Below the pieces are notes generated by a model, which was given only the letters and a program-made list of their open reading frames with translations, made no database searches and was not told the origin of the DNA. Below are positions 41,373-52,340 of a DNA stretch of 64,000 nt, piece by piece (positions within the stretch are counted from its first letter, which is position 1; the number at the start of each line of letters is the position of its first letter). Both the position numbers and the translations under genes were made by a program. Origin of the DNA: Allolobophora icterica. Its lineage: Eukaryota > Annelida > Clitellata > Crassiclitellata > Lumbricidae. The stretch spans positions 8,135,474 through 8,199,473 of the forward strand of contig OY744611.1 in the NCBI GenBank assembly GCA_963556255.1. The letters run 5' to 3'.

Positions 41373-41613
41373 TGTGGGGCGTGGTGGCTCAGTGGTAAGT
41401 TCGGCGCCTTGTGACCGGAGGGTTGCAGGTTCGAATCCCACTGTAGCCGCTGCGTACGGACCTTGGGCAAGTCCTTCACTCGCAATTGCTCGTGGCGCTT
41501 CGGCGTGAAAATTCCGGCACAGAATCAAATGCTGTAGTCGGGAGCGCCTCTGAGTAGTAGTTGACTTCAAGAGGCGCTATAGAAATATCCGGAATAAATA
41601 AATAAAATAAACT
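41373..41613 (+). mobile_element. tRNA-derived SINE with L2-like tail
   Basis: A polymerase III A-box-like GTGGCTCAGTGGTAAG (41,390-41,405) and B-box GGTTCGAATCC (41,427-41,440 region) are followed by a body and a tail GCGCTATAGAAATATCCGGAA, then AATA repeats. The tail resembles L2/CR1-type LINE 3' ends, which would let LINE enzymes copy it. Confidence 0.75.
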
Positions 41614-43071
41614 ATCGACCGTAGCCATCTGACTGTCTGTCTTCCTGACGCTAGAGTCTTGACCTAGAACCGATGTGACATCACATGTCTATCGATTTCC
41701 GTTTTGACTGAGCGTTTATGAATACGCTGATTCCCGCGACTTCACTTTTATAGGAGCTGTATAAATCTCGAAATTACGCTTTTCTGTTATCTGTTCACAT
41801 AAATCTTCGTCTCCAAAATTTAGTATCTATATCGTTTTGTTTAAATATAATGGGCAATGATATCAACATTTGTCGAAGGTTAGAAAAAATACTTGTCTTG
41901 CTTACAAATACACAGCGGTCTGGAAATTTCCTTATGGAAATTCCAGCGCAAATTACAACTCTGCACTCATGGAAATTCCAGTCTAAAAATCCCTAAGCTA
42001 GACTGTGTGTTGTACGATCGGCGAAAGATAAAGAGAAAGCAAAGGCGCAAAGAGTATTCTTTACGTTAATCACAGAGCAGATAGCCTTCGTCGAAATTAG
42101 TTTATATGTCTAGATCAAGGTAAGCATTTAAGTTATAGATACTTTGCATTAGGCCTATTTGTTGTATTGTACGCATGTACAAAAACCACCAAAAAAAGAC
42201 TATCGAAAGTCTGCAGATTTGAGTAAAAACCTGGGACTAACATAGCAATGTTAGTTCCAGGTAAAAACCGTTAGCTCATGTCTGTAAACATAATTATCAC
42301 TTGACCTATTTTCACAGCTCTTGTAAACGCTCTGGGTAGGCCTATATAGGCCTATACGAAGCTGGAAGAACGAATTGCCATCTGTATCTATACTAATCTA
42401 AGGTAAATACATATAATGGCGCTCAACATACTACGTGACTGAGCAAGTAAGTAAGTATGTTATTTATTAAGAAGCGCCAGCAAACGCACAACATATTGCA
42501 TCCATCTAATATAATAAACATGGAAACATTAAGCAGCAATCTCATTTAGCCTACAGGTCCATTAAAAATGAGAAATTCGCGTACAATTATGTTTAATACA
42601 ATATGAAATTGTGTTTTGAGTAAATCCTAAAAAACTAAATTATTCTATCATGTACTTACACAACATGGGCACGCTGCTGTAACCTAAATCTTAACATGAA
42701 TAAGTCCAATGAAATAATATTCGCGCACCATCGGGGAGCCTCCAGTGCCCTCCACCTCCAATTTTAAATGGTAGGCCTATCGCGAGGGTACACACTGTTA
42801 ATATTTTGGGTGTCGACCTTAATGAAAATTTTGGGTTCTCGAGTCACATCAAACCTGACCATTAAGGCAAGACAGTCCTTCTATGCACTTCTGGTTTTGA
42901 GAGCTCATGAATTCTCGGAGGACTGTTTGTTTGATGTGGTACATGCCCAGTAGTAGTCAATATGAGTGGGCTGACGCAATCGCCAGGCGGCGTTCTAAAA
43001 GCTCCATGAGAGCGCCATCAGTTGGGTGTCTCAGATGCATTCATTTGTAAGGGTTTTTAAGCTTTTATTTT
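41614..43071. other. Intergenic, nothing recognised
   Basis: Four TAGGCCTA sites lie here (42,150; 42,339; 42,349; 42,774). No gene is supported. Confidence 0.5.
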
Positions 43072-43249
43072 TTGGAACTATTGTGTAATTTATCCACTGG
43101 TTAATGAAAAAGAAGATAGAAACTCTGGTGATGAAGCAACGAATATTAATCTGTCATATTAACCTGTTCTACTGCTGTAATTCATTTCTCAGTTGCATTG
43201 ATTCATTGTATAATCTTAGTTTATTCATTGGAACTACTGTGTAATTTCT
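43072..43249 (-). repeat. Inverted single copy of the 156-bp satellite unit
   Basis: Reverse complement of the unit in the array at 43,717-44,635, with a few changes. Confidence 0.85.
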
Positions 43250-43439
43250 TGATGGAGTTGATGGAATTAATTGTTGGGTCCACAGCACTCGATAGGTGGC
43301 TACGTCTGCAGTCGTTAAGATGGGTAGCTTGGTCCAGAAAGATCTTCACGCGTGAAGATTTAAGTGGACCAGCAGTGAAAGCGACTGGTCTGCTTTTGCC
43401 CTCCGATCGCCGGGTTATGAATTGAATCAGCGTTTATGC

Positions 43440-43546
43440 ACAGGCCTGTCTGTGCGTCTGTGCGCGTCCCTGTCTGTATGTGTGTCTGTATGTGTGTCTG
43501 CAGGTGTCTGTGTCTGTAGGTGTGTGTGTGTGTGTGTGTGTCTGTG
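43440..43546 (+). repeat. GT-rich microsatellite
   Basis: (GT)n with CTGTGT variants. Confidence 0.9.
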
Positions 43547-43577
43547 TGTTGTTTTGAGTACCCCATAAATACGCTCT

Positions 43578-43716
43578 AGTAAATCGAAAAGCGTCTCGTA
43601 GATATGTTTAGATTTTGCACCATAATATGAATTATGTCATTATAAGCCATCACGGCTTCTGAGGCGCCTTATAAGTGGTGTCCCATTATTTTAAATTAGA
43701 CGCTTTTCGATTTACT
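43578..43716. repeat. Small inverted-repeat element (139 bp)
   Basis: Perfect 19-bp inverted ends (AGTAAATCGAAAAGCGTCT and its complement) flank a 101-bp centre. It lies directly before the satellite array. Confidence 0.65.
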
Positions 43717-44635
43717 AAGATTATACAATGAATCAATGCAACTGAGAAATGAATTACAGCAGTAGAACAGGTTAATATGACAGATTAATATTCGTTTCTT
43801 CATCACCAGAGTTTCTATCTTCTTTTTCATTAACCAGTGGATAAATTACACAATAGTTCCAATGAATAAACTAAGATTATACAATGAATCAATGCAACTG
43901 AGAAATGAATTACAGCAGTAGAACAGGTTAATATGACAGATTAATATTCGTTTCTTCATCACCAGAGTTTCTATCTTCTTTTTCATTAACCAGTGGATAA
44001 ATTACACAATAGTTCCAATGAATATACTAAGATTATACAATGAATCAATGCAACTGAGAAATGAATTACAGCAGTAGAACAGGTTAATATGACAGATTAA
44101 TATTCGTTTCTTCATCACCAGAGTTTCTATCTTCTTTTTCATTAACCAGTGGATAAATTACACAATAGTTCCAATGAATAAACTAAGATTATACAATGAA
44201 TCAATGCAACTGAGAAATGAATTACAGCAGTAGAACAGGTTAATATGACAGATTAATATTCGTTTCTTCATCACCAGAGTTTCTATCTTCTTTTTCATTA
44301 ACCAGTGGATAAATTACACAATAGTTCCAATGAATAAACTAAGATTATACAATGAATCAATGCAACTGAGAAATGAATTACAGCAGTAGAACAGGTTAAT
44401 ATGACAGATTAATATTCGTTTCTTCATCACCAGAGTTTCTATCTTCTTTTTCATTAACCAGTGGATAAATTACACAATAGTTCCAATGAATAAACTAAGA
44501 TTATACAATGAATCAATGCAACTGAGAAATGAATTACAGCAGTAGAACAGGTTAATATGACAGACTAATATTCGTTACTTCATCACCAGAGTTTCTATCT
44601 TCTTTTTCATTAACCAGTGGATAAATTACACAGTA
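43717..44635 (+). repeat. 156-bp satellite, six tandem copies
   Basis: The phrase TTATACAATGAATCAATGCA recurs at 43,721, 43,877, 44,033, 44,189, 44,345 and 44,501, a constant 156-bp period with only a few substitutions. Confidence 0.97.
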
Positions 44636-45808
44636 GTCACAGCGGCCTTCATAGCAACGCCTTATAGCCTATGGCCAATCAGTCACATACACATGTAAGA
44701 ACAAGGGTTTATTATTACAAAGACTCAAAAGACTTATAATATACCGGTAATGACGTTTCAGTAACTATGGCGTCCATGGACAGTAGCGCTCCTAGCGGAT
44801 AGGTGTATAAAGTATTTTACATAACAAATACATAGCGTTTTTCTACGAAGAACAATCAATAAAATAATTATTTTTAAAGCAACGTTTAGAGCAAACCATC
44901 GTATTTAATATGTGCTGAATTGTATATTACCATTTATTTGACATTCTATTAAAAACACATCATTGTGTGCTTGCTAACTTTTAACCACTGCGCTGAAAAA
45001 AAAACTAAATAGGCCTACGCTATTCAAAAATATCAGCACGTCAACTTAAAAAGCACAAACATATTCAGGGTCATTTTTGTTTCCATTTCCTTGATTTATT
45101 CGTTTAACTGTTATTTCTTGGTTTCTGCATGTTAAACCCAGGAAAAAACATCGGGTTAATTTTTAAAGTTTGAGTGCACTATTTGGTAACATATTCATAT
45201 ACAGCTCCGTTTTCGTTTCCGTAGTTTTCCGTTTTATTCCTCATAATTTCCTGGTCTCTACAGGTTATACCCCAGAATTCAGCCCCATTTTCTAAAGTTA
45301 TTAGTACACCAACTGGGCCAAAAAGTTAGTATTTTTTATTTAGAAAAACATGAAAAACAATATATTTTTTATGCGTAGACATAATAATAATGGAAAAAGA
45401 TAAATTGCTGGTCGAGGTTCTAAAACACGCTTTAAGAGTTTATTGCGTGTTGAATGTATATTAATGTTACCAGTAGATGAGAAAAATGGGTTTCGACACA
45501 GGGCCCCCAGAGGGCACTGCGCCTTAGGGTATCATGGCTTTAAAGTTATGTTTAAAAAGGGTGACACCGGCCTATAAAGTTTACAGTTAGGCCATCCAAA
45601 CAACTAATCGTACGTCGGTGTTGCGCTAGGAACTACAGACTCACTACTCCAACCACCTACGATGAAAACTTTTATTTTGAGGTTCTCGGGCAAGACCCAG
45701 TGCTGGTTAGTTTCTTGATTAGTTCCGCCACCATCTCGTCTTTGCTTTGACTCGGCAACTCTTTTTTCCATTCTTGCTTTGTATATCACGTGTCATCGTT
45801 CTATAGGC
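44636..45808. other. Intergenic between satellite and element 2
   Basis: No gene, TIR or integrase remnant is seen up to the end of element 2. TAGGCCTA occurs at 45,012 and 45,803. Confidence 0.5.
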
Positions 45809-46282
45809 CTATTTCTCCTCCTCTCCCAGAATAAACTTGTACTCTTCATCGCTAATAGCCGTGTCTTCCAACGCCTTAGAAATGTGGTCACGAAAAGTGT
45901 TTAGCTTACTTTCCGCCAAAATACCAATTTCATCGTGTTTTGAAGCTTTAGCAACAAACTTTCGACTAATAACATTTCCAATAATATCCAGAAAACTCGT
46001 CGCTATGGCAAAACCCTCTAGAACAATACCAGGAATAAAACCAATACCAGTGGCTAACATAGCTGCCCCACCCACCCCAGTTCCAAGACAAACCATAGCA
46101 AGGCCGGCCGAGGCCCCATTAGCCACATCTACAACCCTCTTATATTTCTTACACAGTTGTCCTCGACTTATCGCCTCGGACCTCAGGAATGCTTCTATTT
46201 CGCCGATCTTCTGCAGACGAAATGTTTGGGACGTCGTGTCTGACGAAATTGTTGCCTCCGTAAGCGTTGGGTACAAAGACAT
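45809..46282 (-). CDS. Conserved Polinton membrane protein (element 2)
   Basis: 157 residues, intact. Like the protein at 13,201 it has an N-terminal charged segment, a glycine/alanine-rich hydrophobic hairpin (about residues 52-95) and the blocks KHDEIGILAESKLNTF and ISDEEYKFIL. The function is unknown. It is the last gene of the remnant, 8 bp after the preceding gene. Confidence 0.7.
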   Translation of the reverse strand: MSLYPTLTEATISSDTTSQTFRLQKIGEIEAFLRSEAISRGQLCKKYKRVVDVANGASAGLAMVCLGTGVGGAAMLATGIGFIPGIVLEGFAIATSFLDIIGNVISRKFVAKASKHDEIGILAESKLNTFRDHISKALEDTAISDEEYKFILGEEEK

Positions 46283-46290
46283 TGTTTTTT

Positions 46291-46836
46291 TTATAGTTGC
46301 TCTATCAGTAACGTTACGTTTAACTCAATAGTTGATGTACTTTCAACGCCTCTCTTTTTTCCTTCAATTCGGAAACTCGTTTGTCCTCGAATGAATATTG
46401 CCCTAGCTGCATCAAATTGTCCACTTAGAATGTCGACTGTACGATCAATGCTACCCGCGGCTGTTATAACGCGAACTGACGCATCACCGGTACTAACACC
46501 GAACATTGTAAGCCTCCAGAATCCGCGGTCTAACGAGACCGTCTCATTGCTAGTTTGCAAAGTGATACATGGATAGCGCGCCGCGGTCAATGGAAGCGTT
46601 TGCCACGAACTTAGAGTCACAGTTTTGGTCGCTGTGTAGATATCCCGGCTGTGGTAATCGTCCGACACGAAATCGATGTGGATTTGGGGAACCGCGGCTA
46701 ACATATCTGCGGTTGGCTTAAGGATAGTATATCCCCAGTTGGTTAGTCCAACCAAATCATCGAGGTTGTACTTGTGCATATTTGTTTCTCCTTTTTGCCG
46801 GAGATAACCCCGAATCTTGTAGTGTGAGTCTGCCAT
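46291..46836 (-). CDS. Unknown 181-residue element 2 protein
   Basis: The frame is intact and beta-rich by eye, without membrane segments or recognised motifs. It lies between the fibre and membrane protein genes, 9 bp from each, which suggests a virion or attachment accessory role. An in-frame ATG at residue 20 is an alternative start. No counterpart was seen in element 1. Confidence 0.5.
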   Translation of the reverse strand: MADSHYKIRGYLRQKGETNMHKYNLDDLVGLTNWGYTILKPTADMLAAVPQIHIDFVSDDYHSRDIYTATKTVTLSSWQTLPLTAARYPCITLQTSNETVSLDRGFWRLTMFGVSTGDASVRVITAAGSIDRTVDILSGQFDAARAIFIRGQTSFRIEGKKRGVESTSTIELNVTLLIEQL

Positions 46837-46845
46837 TGTTAAATC

Positions 46846-48772
46846 TTATGTTTCCCCGACTTTAAAATATGTGTAGATCTGAAAGTGGGATATTCCAAAA
46901 GTAGCTTGTGTTGGGCTGGTGGCCAAGACTACCAGCCTGACGGCTCTGAAAAGAATGTTAGCATTGAAGGTGAACTCTTGTGCAGAATTAGTCAAAGTGA
47001 CATTGGAGGTGATGAGATCATCTAATCTAAGTACTACATCGGTAGCATCGATAGGGGGTTTAATCCTATATAATTTCCAGGACGTGATACGTGGTGCAGT
47101 AGGACTAGATCCCCCAGCCAGACTAAACTTCCATATTCGCACAGGCGTCGGGCATTCAATCTGTAACCAAGTCCCCACCGACCCTTCTCTCGAAGTGGAC
47201 GCTGTCTTCCACTCACCTCTCACACCCGAGTTGAATGCCATATGAGGTGGGTTGGTGGGGATGGATTCGTTGGCTGAGGCAATGAAACCAGTTTCGGAAC
47301 AGTTCTGGACAGTGGTGGAATATGACCTGTATGGTTAAGAAACTTGATGCTGTTCAAGTACTGTCTTACAGCGGTCTCTTTACTGCCTGTATCCCCTTTA
47401 ATGACAACAGCCTGATTATCAACGTATTGTTTATTCGCCACGTTCAAAGGTTCCGTTGGTATTTTACTTAACTTTGTCATTTAACCGGTAACAATCCTTG
47501 TCACCTGCCCGATGCTCGCCGCGTCGGTATTAGAAGTTGAGGTGCCTGTGTAAAGCCCAGTCACCTTCTTACCGCACACAGCCAAATTACCAGTCATGGC
47601 ATCGCCAGTTTTGAGAACGTGAGGCAATTACCACTAATGATAGCATCCTGATCGATTGCGTACTGCCTGGTGGCCGCGATCTCGGCATCGACGTAACGCT
47701 TGTTTGTCATGTGCAATGGTTCCGTTGGTACTCTTTCCTTCTTTGTCATAGTGTCAGTAACTACCTTTGACACTTGTGCCATACTAAATCCATCGCTTTC
47801 GGACGTTGCTGCGTCTGTAGGGAGCCCAGTAACTCTATTACCACCCATGGCTAAATCACCCGTCATTGCGTCGCCAGCTTTAAGCACGCATACGCTCCTG
47901 ACGATAGCATCTTGTTCGTTGGCGTAACTTTTGGTAGCTTCAGCTTTCTGGTCCGCGTACTTCCTGGTTGCGGCGGACTTCTGATCTGTATATGTCCTGA
48001 CGGCCGAGTTAAGCTCGGCGTACTGATCGACTACGTACTGTCTCGCGTCAATATCTTTGACATCGACGTATCTTTTATTCACCACATGCAACGACTCCGT
48101 GGGTACTCTATCGTGTTTGGTCAGGCTGTCAGTGACCACCTTTAACACTTGTGCCACGCTCGCTACGTCGCTTTCAGACGTTGATGCGCCGGTAGGGAGC
48201 CCAGTAACTCGGTAGCCACTCATAACTAGGGGTCCAGTCATTACGCTGCCGGATTTGAGCACGCACGCATTCCTGACGATAACATCTTGCTCGTTAACGT
48301 AACGTTTAGCAATAAGGTCCTTCTCGTCTGCATATTGCCTAACGGAATCTCTCAGCACCGTGTTTTTCTCGTCCGTGTACTGTCTGACATCGATAAGCTT
48401 CTTATCTGCATGAATTTCGGCTGCGGTTGCCTTTTGGTCCGCGTATCGTACCACTTGTGCCCAACTCGCAGCGTCGCTTTCAGACGCAGCAGCGTCTATG
48501 GGCAGCCCAGTAATTTTGTGACCACCCATTTTTAGAACACCAGACATCGTTCCACCGGTGATTTGTAAGTTGTCCTGATCTACGATGTCCGCATAAGCCT
48601 TTGTCGCGGCGTCCGTGTCCGTCGTGGGAGTCCCCACGTTTGTCAGCCGAAAACCTCCAGCCGACAGAATCCCCAGCATGGTATCACCCGCCTTGTGGAC
48701 GAGCCCAGCGGCGCTTATCTGCCCCCCTCCCACCCCACCTCCACCGTCTCTTCCAAATTTATCAACCGGTAT
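46846..48772 (-). pseudogene. Fibre-like protein (element 2), start lost and frameshifted
   Basis: The long first frame (48,733-47,594 and a little upstream) holds repeated phage-tail-fibre-like units: MGGHKITGLP and MGGNRVTGLPTDA, each followed by a SESD-A-A-S-x-AQV block and an R-Y-V-D-type linker, at least four times. The N-terminal PVDKFGRDGGGG tag matches the element 1 fibres, but the codon before it is ATA (48,772-48,770) instead of ATG. Two more frames (47,480-47,220 and 47,241-46,846) carry another shaft unit and a discoidin-like head with WLQIECPTPVRIWKFSL. So the plan is tag, long shaft, head, now broken at two or more places. Confidence 0.7.
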
Positions 48773-48799
48773 TTTTATACAAAAAAGGCTGGTGGAAGT

Positions 48800-49185
48800 C
48801 TAACATAGGTCAAGCACGATGTCTTCAAAATTCTTTCCAGCAGTAAGCTCTCTTAGCACGAGTAGACAGAGATGACCACATACCACATCATCAGGCCCCT
48901 GCAGCTGAAATGTTTGAGTTCTTATGGAACGGTTTAAATATCGAGAAATTTCGAGAGGTGGATCCAGCCCATAACTGTCAAAATAGACGGCTGTAGGTCC
49001 ATCTATCCAATAGGCGACCCAGTGAGTACCATCGCCGGAACCGGAATCTAAATTAACAACTCCACACTCCTTCTCACGAGCCACGGCGGGCAGACCATCT
49101 CGCATGAAAACACCGCGGAAATGCGGCAGCGCCCCGGCGGCTTTCTCCATGTCAAAGTTGCTCAGAGGTTTTAGTTTTTTTGCCC
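48800..49185 (-). CDS. Adenain-like protease (element 2)
   Basis: The frame is open from 49,342, but the upstream part overlaps the pX-like gene, so protease sequence begins near 49,185 (KPLSNFDMEKAAG). H is in GTHWVAYW, the acidic residue in YFDSYG, and the nucleophile in VVCGHLC. No ATG precedes the conserved start; the first in-frame ATG lies just inside it (near 49,151), so the natural start may be lost. Confidence 0.75.
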
Positions 49186-49640
49186 GATGTAGTAGAGACC
49201 GGATCCTTTGCACATTGAACAGCAACCACCATAAGTCTGGCGCCCGAGATATAAACCGGACCTGTTTCTGGCGCAGAGCCTCTGCATCGCTGGCCTGTTT
49301 GTTGTGCACGGCCTTTGCGACCTCGGCGGCCCCTCCAGCCACGGCACTCGCAGCGGATAACCCTCCAAAAATCAGTGGGAGGAGAGCAGTAGTGGAAGAA
49401 ATCCGCCCGATTTTGTCATCTTTTTCAGTTGCGTTTTGGTGAATCTCAGCTCCATGCCAACGCCTTCCGAAATCTTCTTCGCGATTCGTGTGGCTTGAAC
49501 TTTCGTAAGCGCGAGCTTATCGTCTCCACGAAGCTGGCCATGCGTGAGTCGGATCGTGGCACCAGTGCCGGCGCGCGCAGCTTTAGCCAATGTTTGCTTT
49601 TGCCTTCGGTCAGTGAAAGGCCGAACGCAACGTATTCAGT
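49171..49640 (-). pseudogene. pX-like hydrophobic virion protein (element 2), frameshifted
   Basis: The first part (49,590-49,372 and slightly upstream) has GTGATIRLTHGQLRG and SGGFLPLLL, matching the pX-like protein of element 1. The hydrophobic middle and the GSGLYL/KGSGLYY glycine-rich end continue in two other frames down to 49,171. Confidence 0.6.
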
Positions 49641-49730
49641 TTAAATTTTGCCAAAAATATATCTAGAAGAGGGCCATTTTTCTAAATGTGATTATGGGAA
49701 TCAGTAGACGACGTTGAATTTGCTACCATC

Positions 49731-50984
49731 CTATTCAAAATTGAGGAGTCGGTCGCTGATCAGGACGGCATATGCTGTCGTATTATTTGGTACCATATCG
49801 TTAAAGTCCACCTTGATCTGTACGTCCTGTACAGAAGTTTTCAGACTTCGCACATCCAGGACGAATATCGGAAACATGTCTACGAAGTCGATTGGTGTTA
49901 CTTGACACGATGATTCACGTGCGCCTATACCGCAATATTCTTCCTTGAAGTCACGTAGGGCCTTGTAAGCGCGAGAAGTTGTCCTCTTGGTGAAGTCGAG
50001 ATTCATGTCAACCACGGGGTAGCGATCGCTGTTGAGCATAGTGAAAATGTTGCGAACCTGTGCATGGTCAAACAGTGCCGGATTCTGGCCTTGATGTGCA
50101 TTCCTTCCAGTCTGAATAGCAACAAGAATCCACCGCGGTTTTTCCGTGCCCGACTTAACGCCTAAACGCCAGGAAAAAGTCGTCGCTCGTGGCACCGCAA
50201 TGTTGTCGCATTGCATTGAGCGGAATGCCACAGGCACCTTAACCTTAGCCTCAATCTGCTTCATAAGCATGCTCTTATACTCCAAAGCGGGTATTATATG
50301 CGGCATGAACCAGGAGATTTTAGTCAGCGTGATCTGGCCATTGGTCGCAGCGGCTTCCTTGAAGATCGCGTCTGCATCCCCCTGCCGGCTCAGCAGTAAG
50401 GAGTGTTTAATCCCGTATACGACTTTGTGGTAATCATCGCAAAAACCGAATAGATGTCTTAAGGGAACGATGAATGAAAATGTGCCAATAGGGTCTGGCT
50501 TTGCAACGATCATCTGTCGACGGGCCTCAAAGCCGAGATTCACAGCCGCCGCCGTCGCAGTCGTGTCCTTCTGCCAACACATGTTTAAGCCTTCACCTTT
50601 GGAAAAATCGTCGCCGTAAACCAGCATGCCATTCATCGTCTTGGCTTGCCCAGGCGACATGACATTCTCTATCTCGGTGTTGTTAGCCAGGTATCGAATC
50701 TGAGAAAACATGTACGGGATGGCGTTGTTGATGAATGACACCAACGAGTCTGCGATGTAAGCGGCCCCTGTTGATGTAAGCCTACCCGCCACAAGAAGGT
50801 AACTCTTAAAAGGCTGCGTGAAAATGTCTTGGTTATGGATGTCTATCTGTATGGCCTGGCCATTGTTGATAGCCGCGGGGTTTTGCGACTCATACTCGCG
50901 GTATTCAAACGATTCGATGCTATTGTCATCGGGTACCGCCGAAGCGATGTCCAACATTTCACTCGGCACGTCAAATGCCGCCAT
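49731..50984 (-). CDS. Major capsid protein (element 2)
   Basis: 417 residues, intact, aligned end to end with the element 1 capsid protein: FEYREYES start region, SYLLVAGRL, TFSFIVPLRHLFGFCDDY, ISWFMPHIIP, TTFSWRLGVK and RYPVVDMNLDF. It is the best-preserved gene of the remnant. Confidence 0.82.
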   Translation of the reverse strand: MAAFDVPSEMLDIASAVPDDNSIESFEYREYESQNPAAINNGQAIQIDIHNQDIFTQPFKSYLLVAGRLTSTGAAYIADSLVSFINNAIPYMFSQIRYLANNTEIENVMSPGQAKTMNGMLVYGDDFSKGEGLNMCWQKDTTATAAAVNLGFEARRQMIVAKPDPIGTFSFIVPLRHLFGFCDDYHKVVYGIKHSLLLSRQGDADAIFKEAAATNGQITLTKISWFMPHIIPALEYKSMLMKQIEAKVKVPVAFRSMQCDNIAVPRATTFSWRLGVKSGTEKPRWILVAIQTGRNAHQGQNPALFDHAQVRNIFTMLNSDRYPVVDMNLDFTKRTTSRAYKALRDFKEEYCGIGARESSCQVTPIDFVDMFPIFVLDVRSLKTSVQDVQIKVDFNDMVPNNTTAYAVLISDRLLNFE

Positions 50985-51099
50985 TATTATAAGTAAAAAA
51001 GTTCAAGCTTCAATTATTAATCATGTCACAAATGAATTTCATATGTGGTGGGTAAAACATTTTTTTGCGTTTTGTGAATTAGTCGGAAATTTTGTTATT

Positions 51100-51554
51100 T
51101 CATTTTGCGAGAAACAGACCCCTACCACCACGACTCGGCTTTATAGTCTTGAAACCGGATCCAGCAATGCGACTGTTTATATCAGCCATTGTAGGAACAA
51201 CGGGTGGCGGACTCGCAGCGAGTTGTTTTAAGTACTCGATGCTCTTGTCGCTGAGCGCCTTCTCCAAAGGTGCGGGAAAGGTGCTTTTGCGCCGGCAACA
51301 GCGCGTCTCGCTTTCACGGCATCAACGATCTGCCTGACGGCGGACGCCGTTGTGGCACCAGCTTTCACCACATTACCAACTACATCGGCAACGTTTGTGA
51401 TAACACCTTTATTCGCCGAAATGAAGGAGCCTGCACGGCCAAGGAAGCCCGCGATTTTGGGTATCCAGTCGAAAAGTCCACCACCCACGACACGAAGCCG
51501 CTTTTTAATTCCAAGAACCAACACGAGAATATTTAAGTATGAATATCTACGCAC
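51100..51554 (-). pseudogene. pVI-like minor virion protein (element 2), frameshifted
   Basis: After a basic segment (KKRLRVVGGG) comes an amphipathic helix, GLFDWIPKIAGFLG, then an alanine/valine-rich middle. The C-terminal part is in another frame and contains IAGS|G, which fits the adenain motif (M/I/L)-X-G-X|G. The GG before the amphipathic helix matches the plan of 14,274-14,804. Confidence 0.6.
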
Positions 51555-52330
51555 TGCGGATGTGAAACCTTATAGTTACTGTCTCACCGCGGAGGTTTAA
51601 TTGTTCACCATTCTGGTCGGTCAGCCACACACGAATGCCATGTACGTTGCCAGCCGGTGCAACTGGTAGGTACACTAGATTTTTCGGAGACTCGATCACC
51701 TTGTAGCCGGGCGACACATCCGGGAAAAAACTGTAGCTGGCTACCATTTCGATACGATCCAGAGATAATATCACAATTTACCACGATTGTGTCCACCCGG
51801 AGAATATTGACTGGATTTTCTCCCTCTTTATAACCATGGACAAGCCTCTGAGGGTTAAAACCGAGCATTTGCCTGATGGTAGATTGGCCATATTTACCAC
51901 ATATAGGGTATTCGTTATCTTTACGAAGGCGCGTAGGGTAGATGCGTTAGCTCCTATAGTAATAGGAGAATTAAAGCCGAGTTGAGCAATACCCGTCGGC
52001 GGCGGATTTTGCTTTTCTATCTGCCGGCTGATTTCATCATTAATCTGTGCGATCTCGTAGCTTCCGTCGGGCAAAATGATCGTCTTCCACGTCTGTCCAT
52101 TGGTGGAGCTGTAGACGAACTTGTTATTTGTGCTGTCAATGTTCGGGATCGAATTATAAGTTTCAAGATTGACCAAAGCAAGCTCAAAGCGTCTTTTTGG
52201 ATCCAGGTACAGCGGTGGTGAGAAAGCCGTGGTCCACCCTGTAGTATCTGAGGAAAGAACTATACTAAAAATTTTCCTTAGGCTGCAAAAGTACTCGAAT
52301 TTCTTCGAGCAGTTTCTCCGAGCGTTCCAT
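51547..52330 (-). pseudogene. Penton-like minor capsid protein (element 2), several frameshifts
   Basis: From an ATG at 52,330, the frame breaks early next to a run of T on the coding strand (about 52,270). The main part (52,176-51,870) has LVNLETYNSIPNIDSTNN, the signature shared with 7,756-8,546. The rest lies in two frames, ending with SFFPDVSPGYK and LTDQNGEQLNLRG at 51,547. Confidence 0.75.
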
Positions 52331-52340
52331 CTTGTGTACT

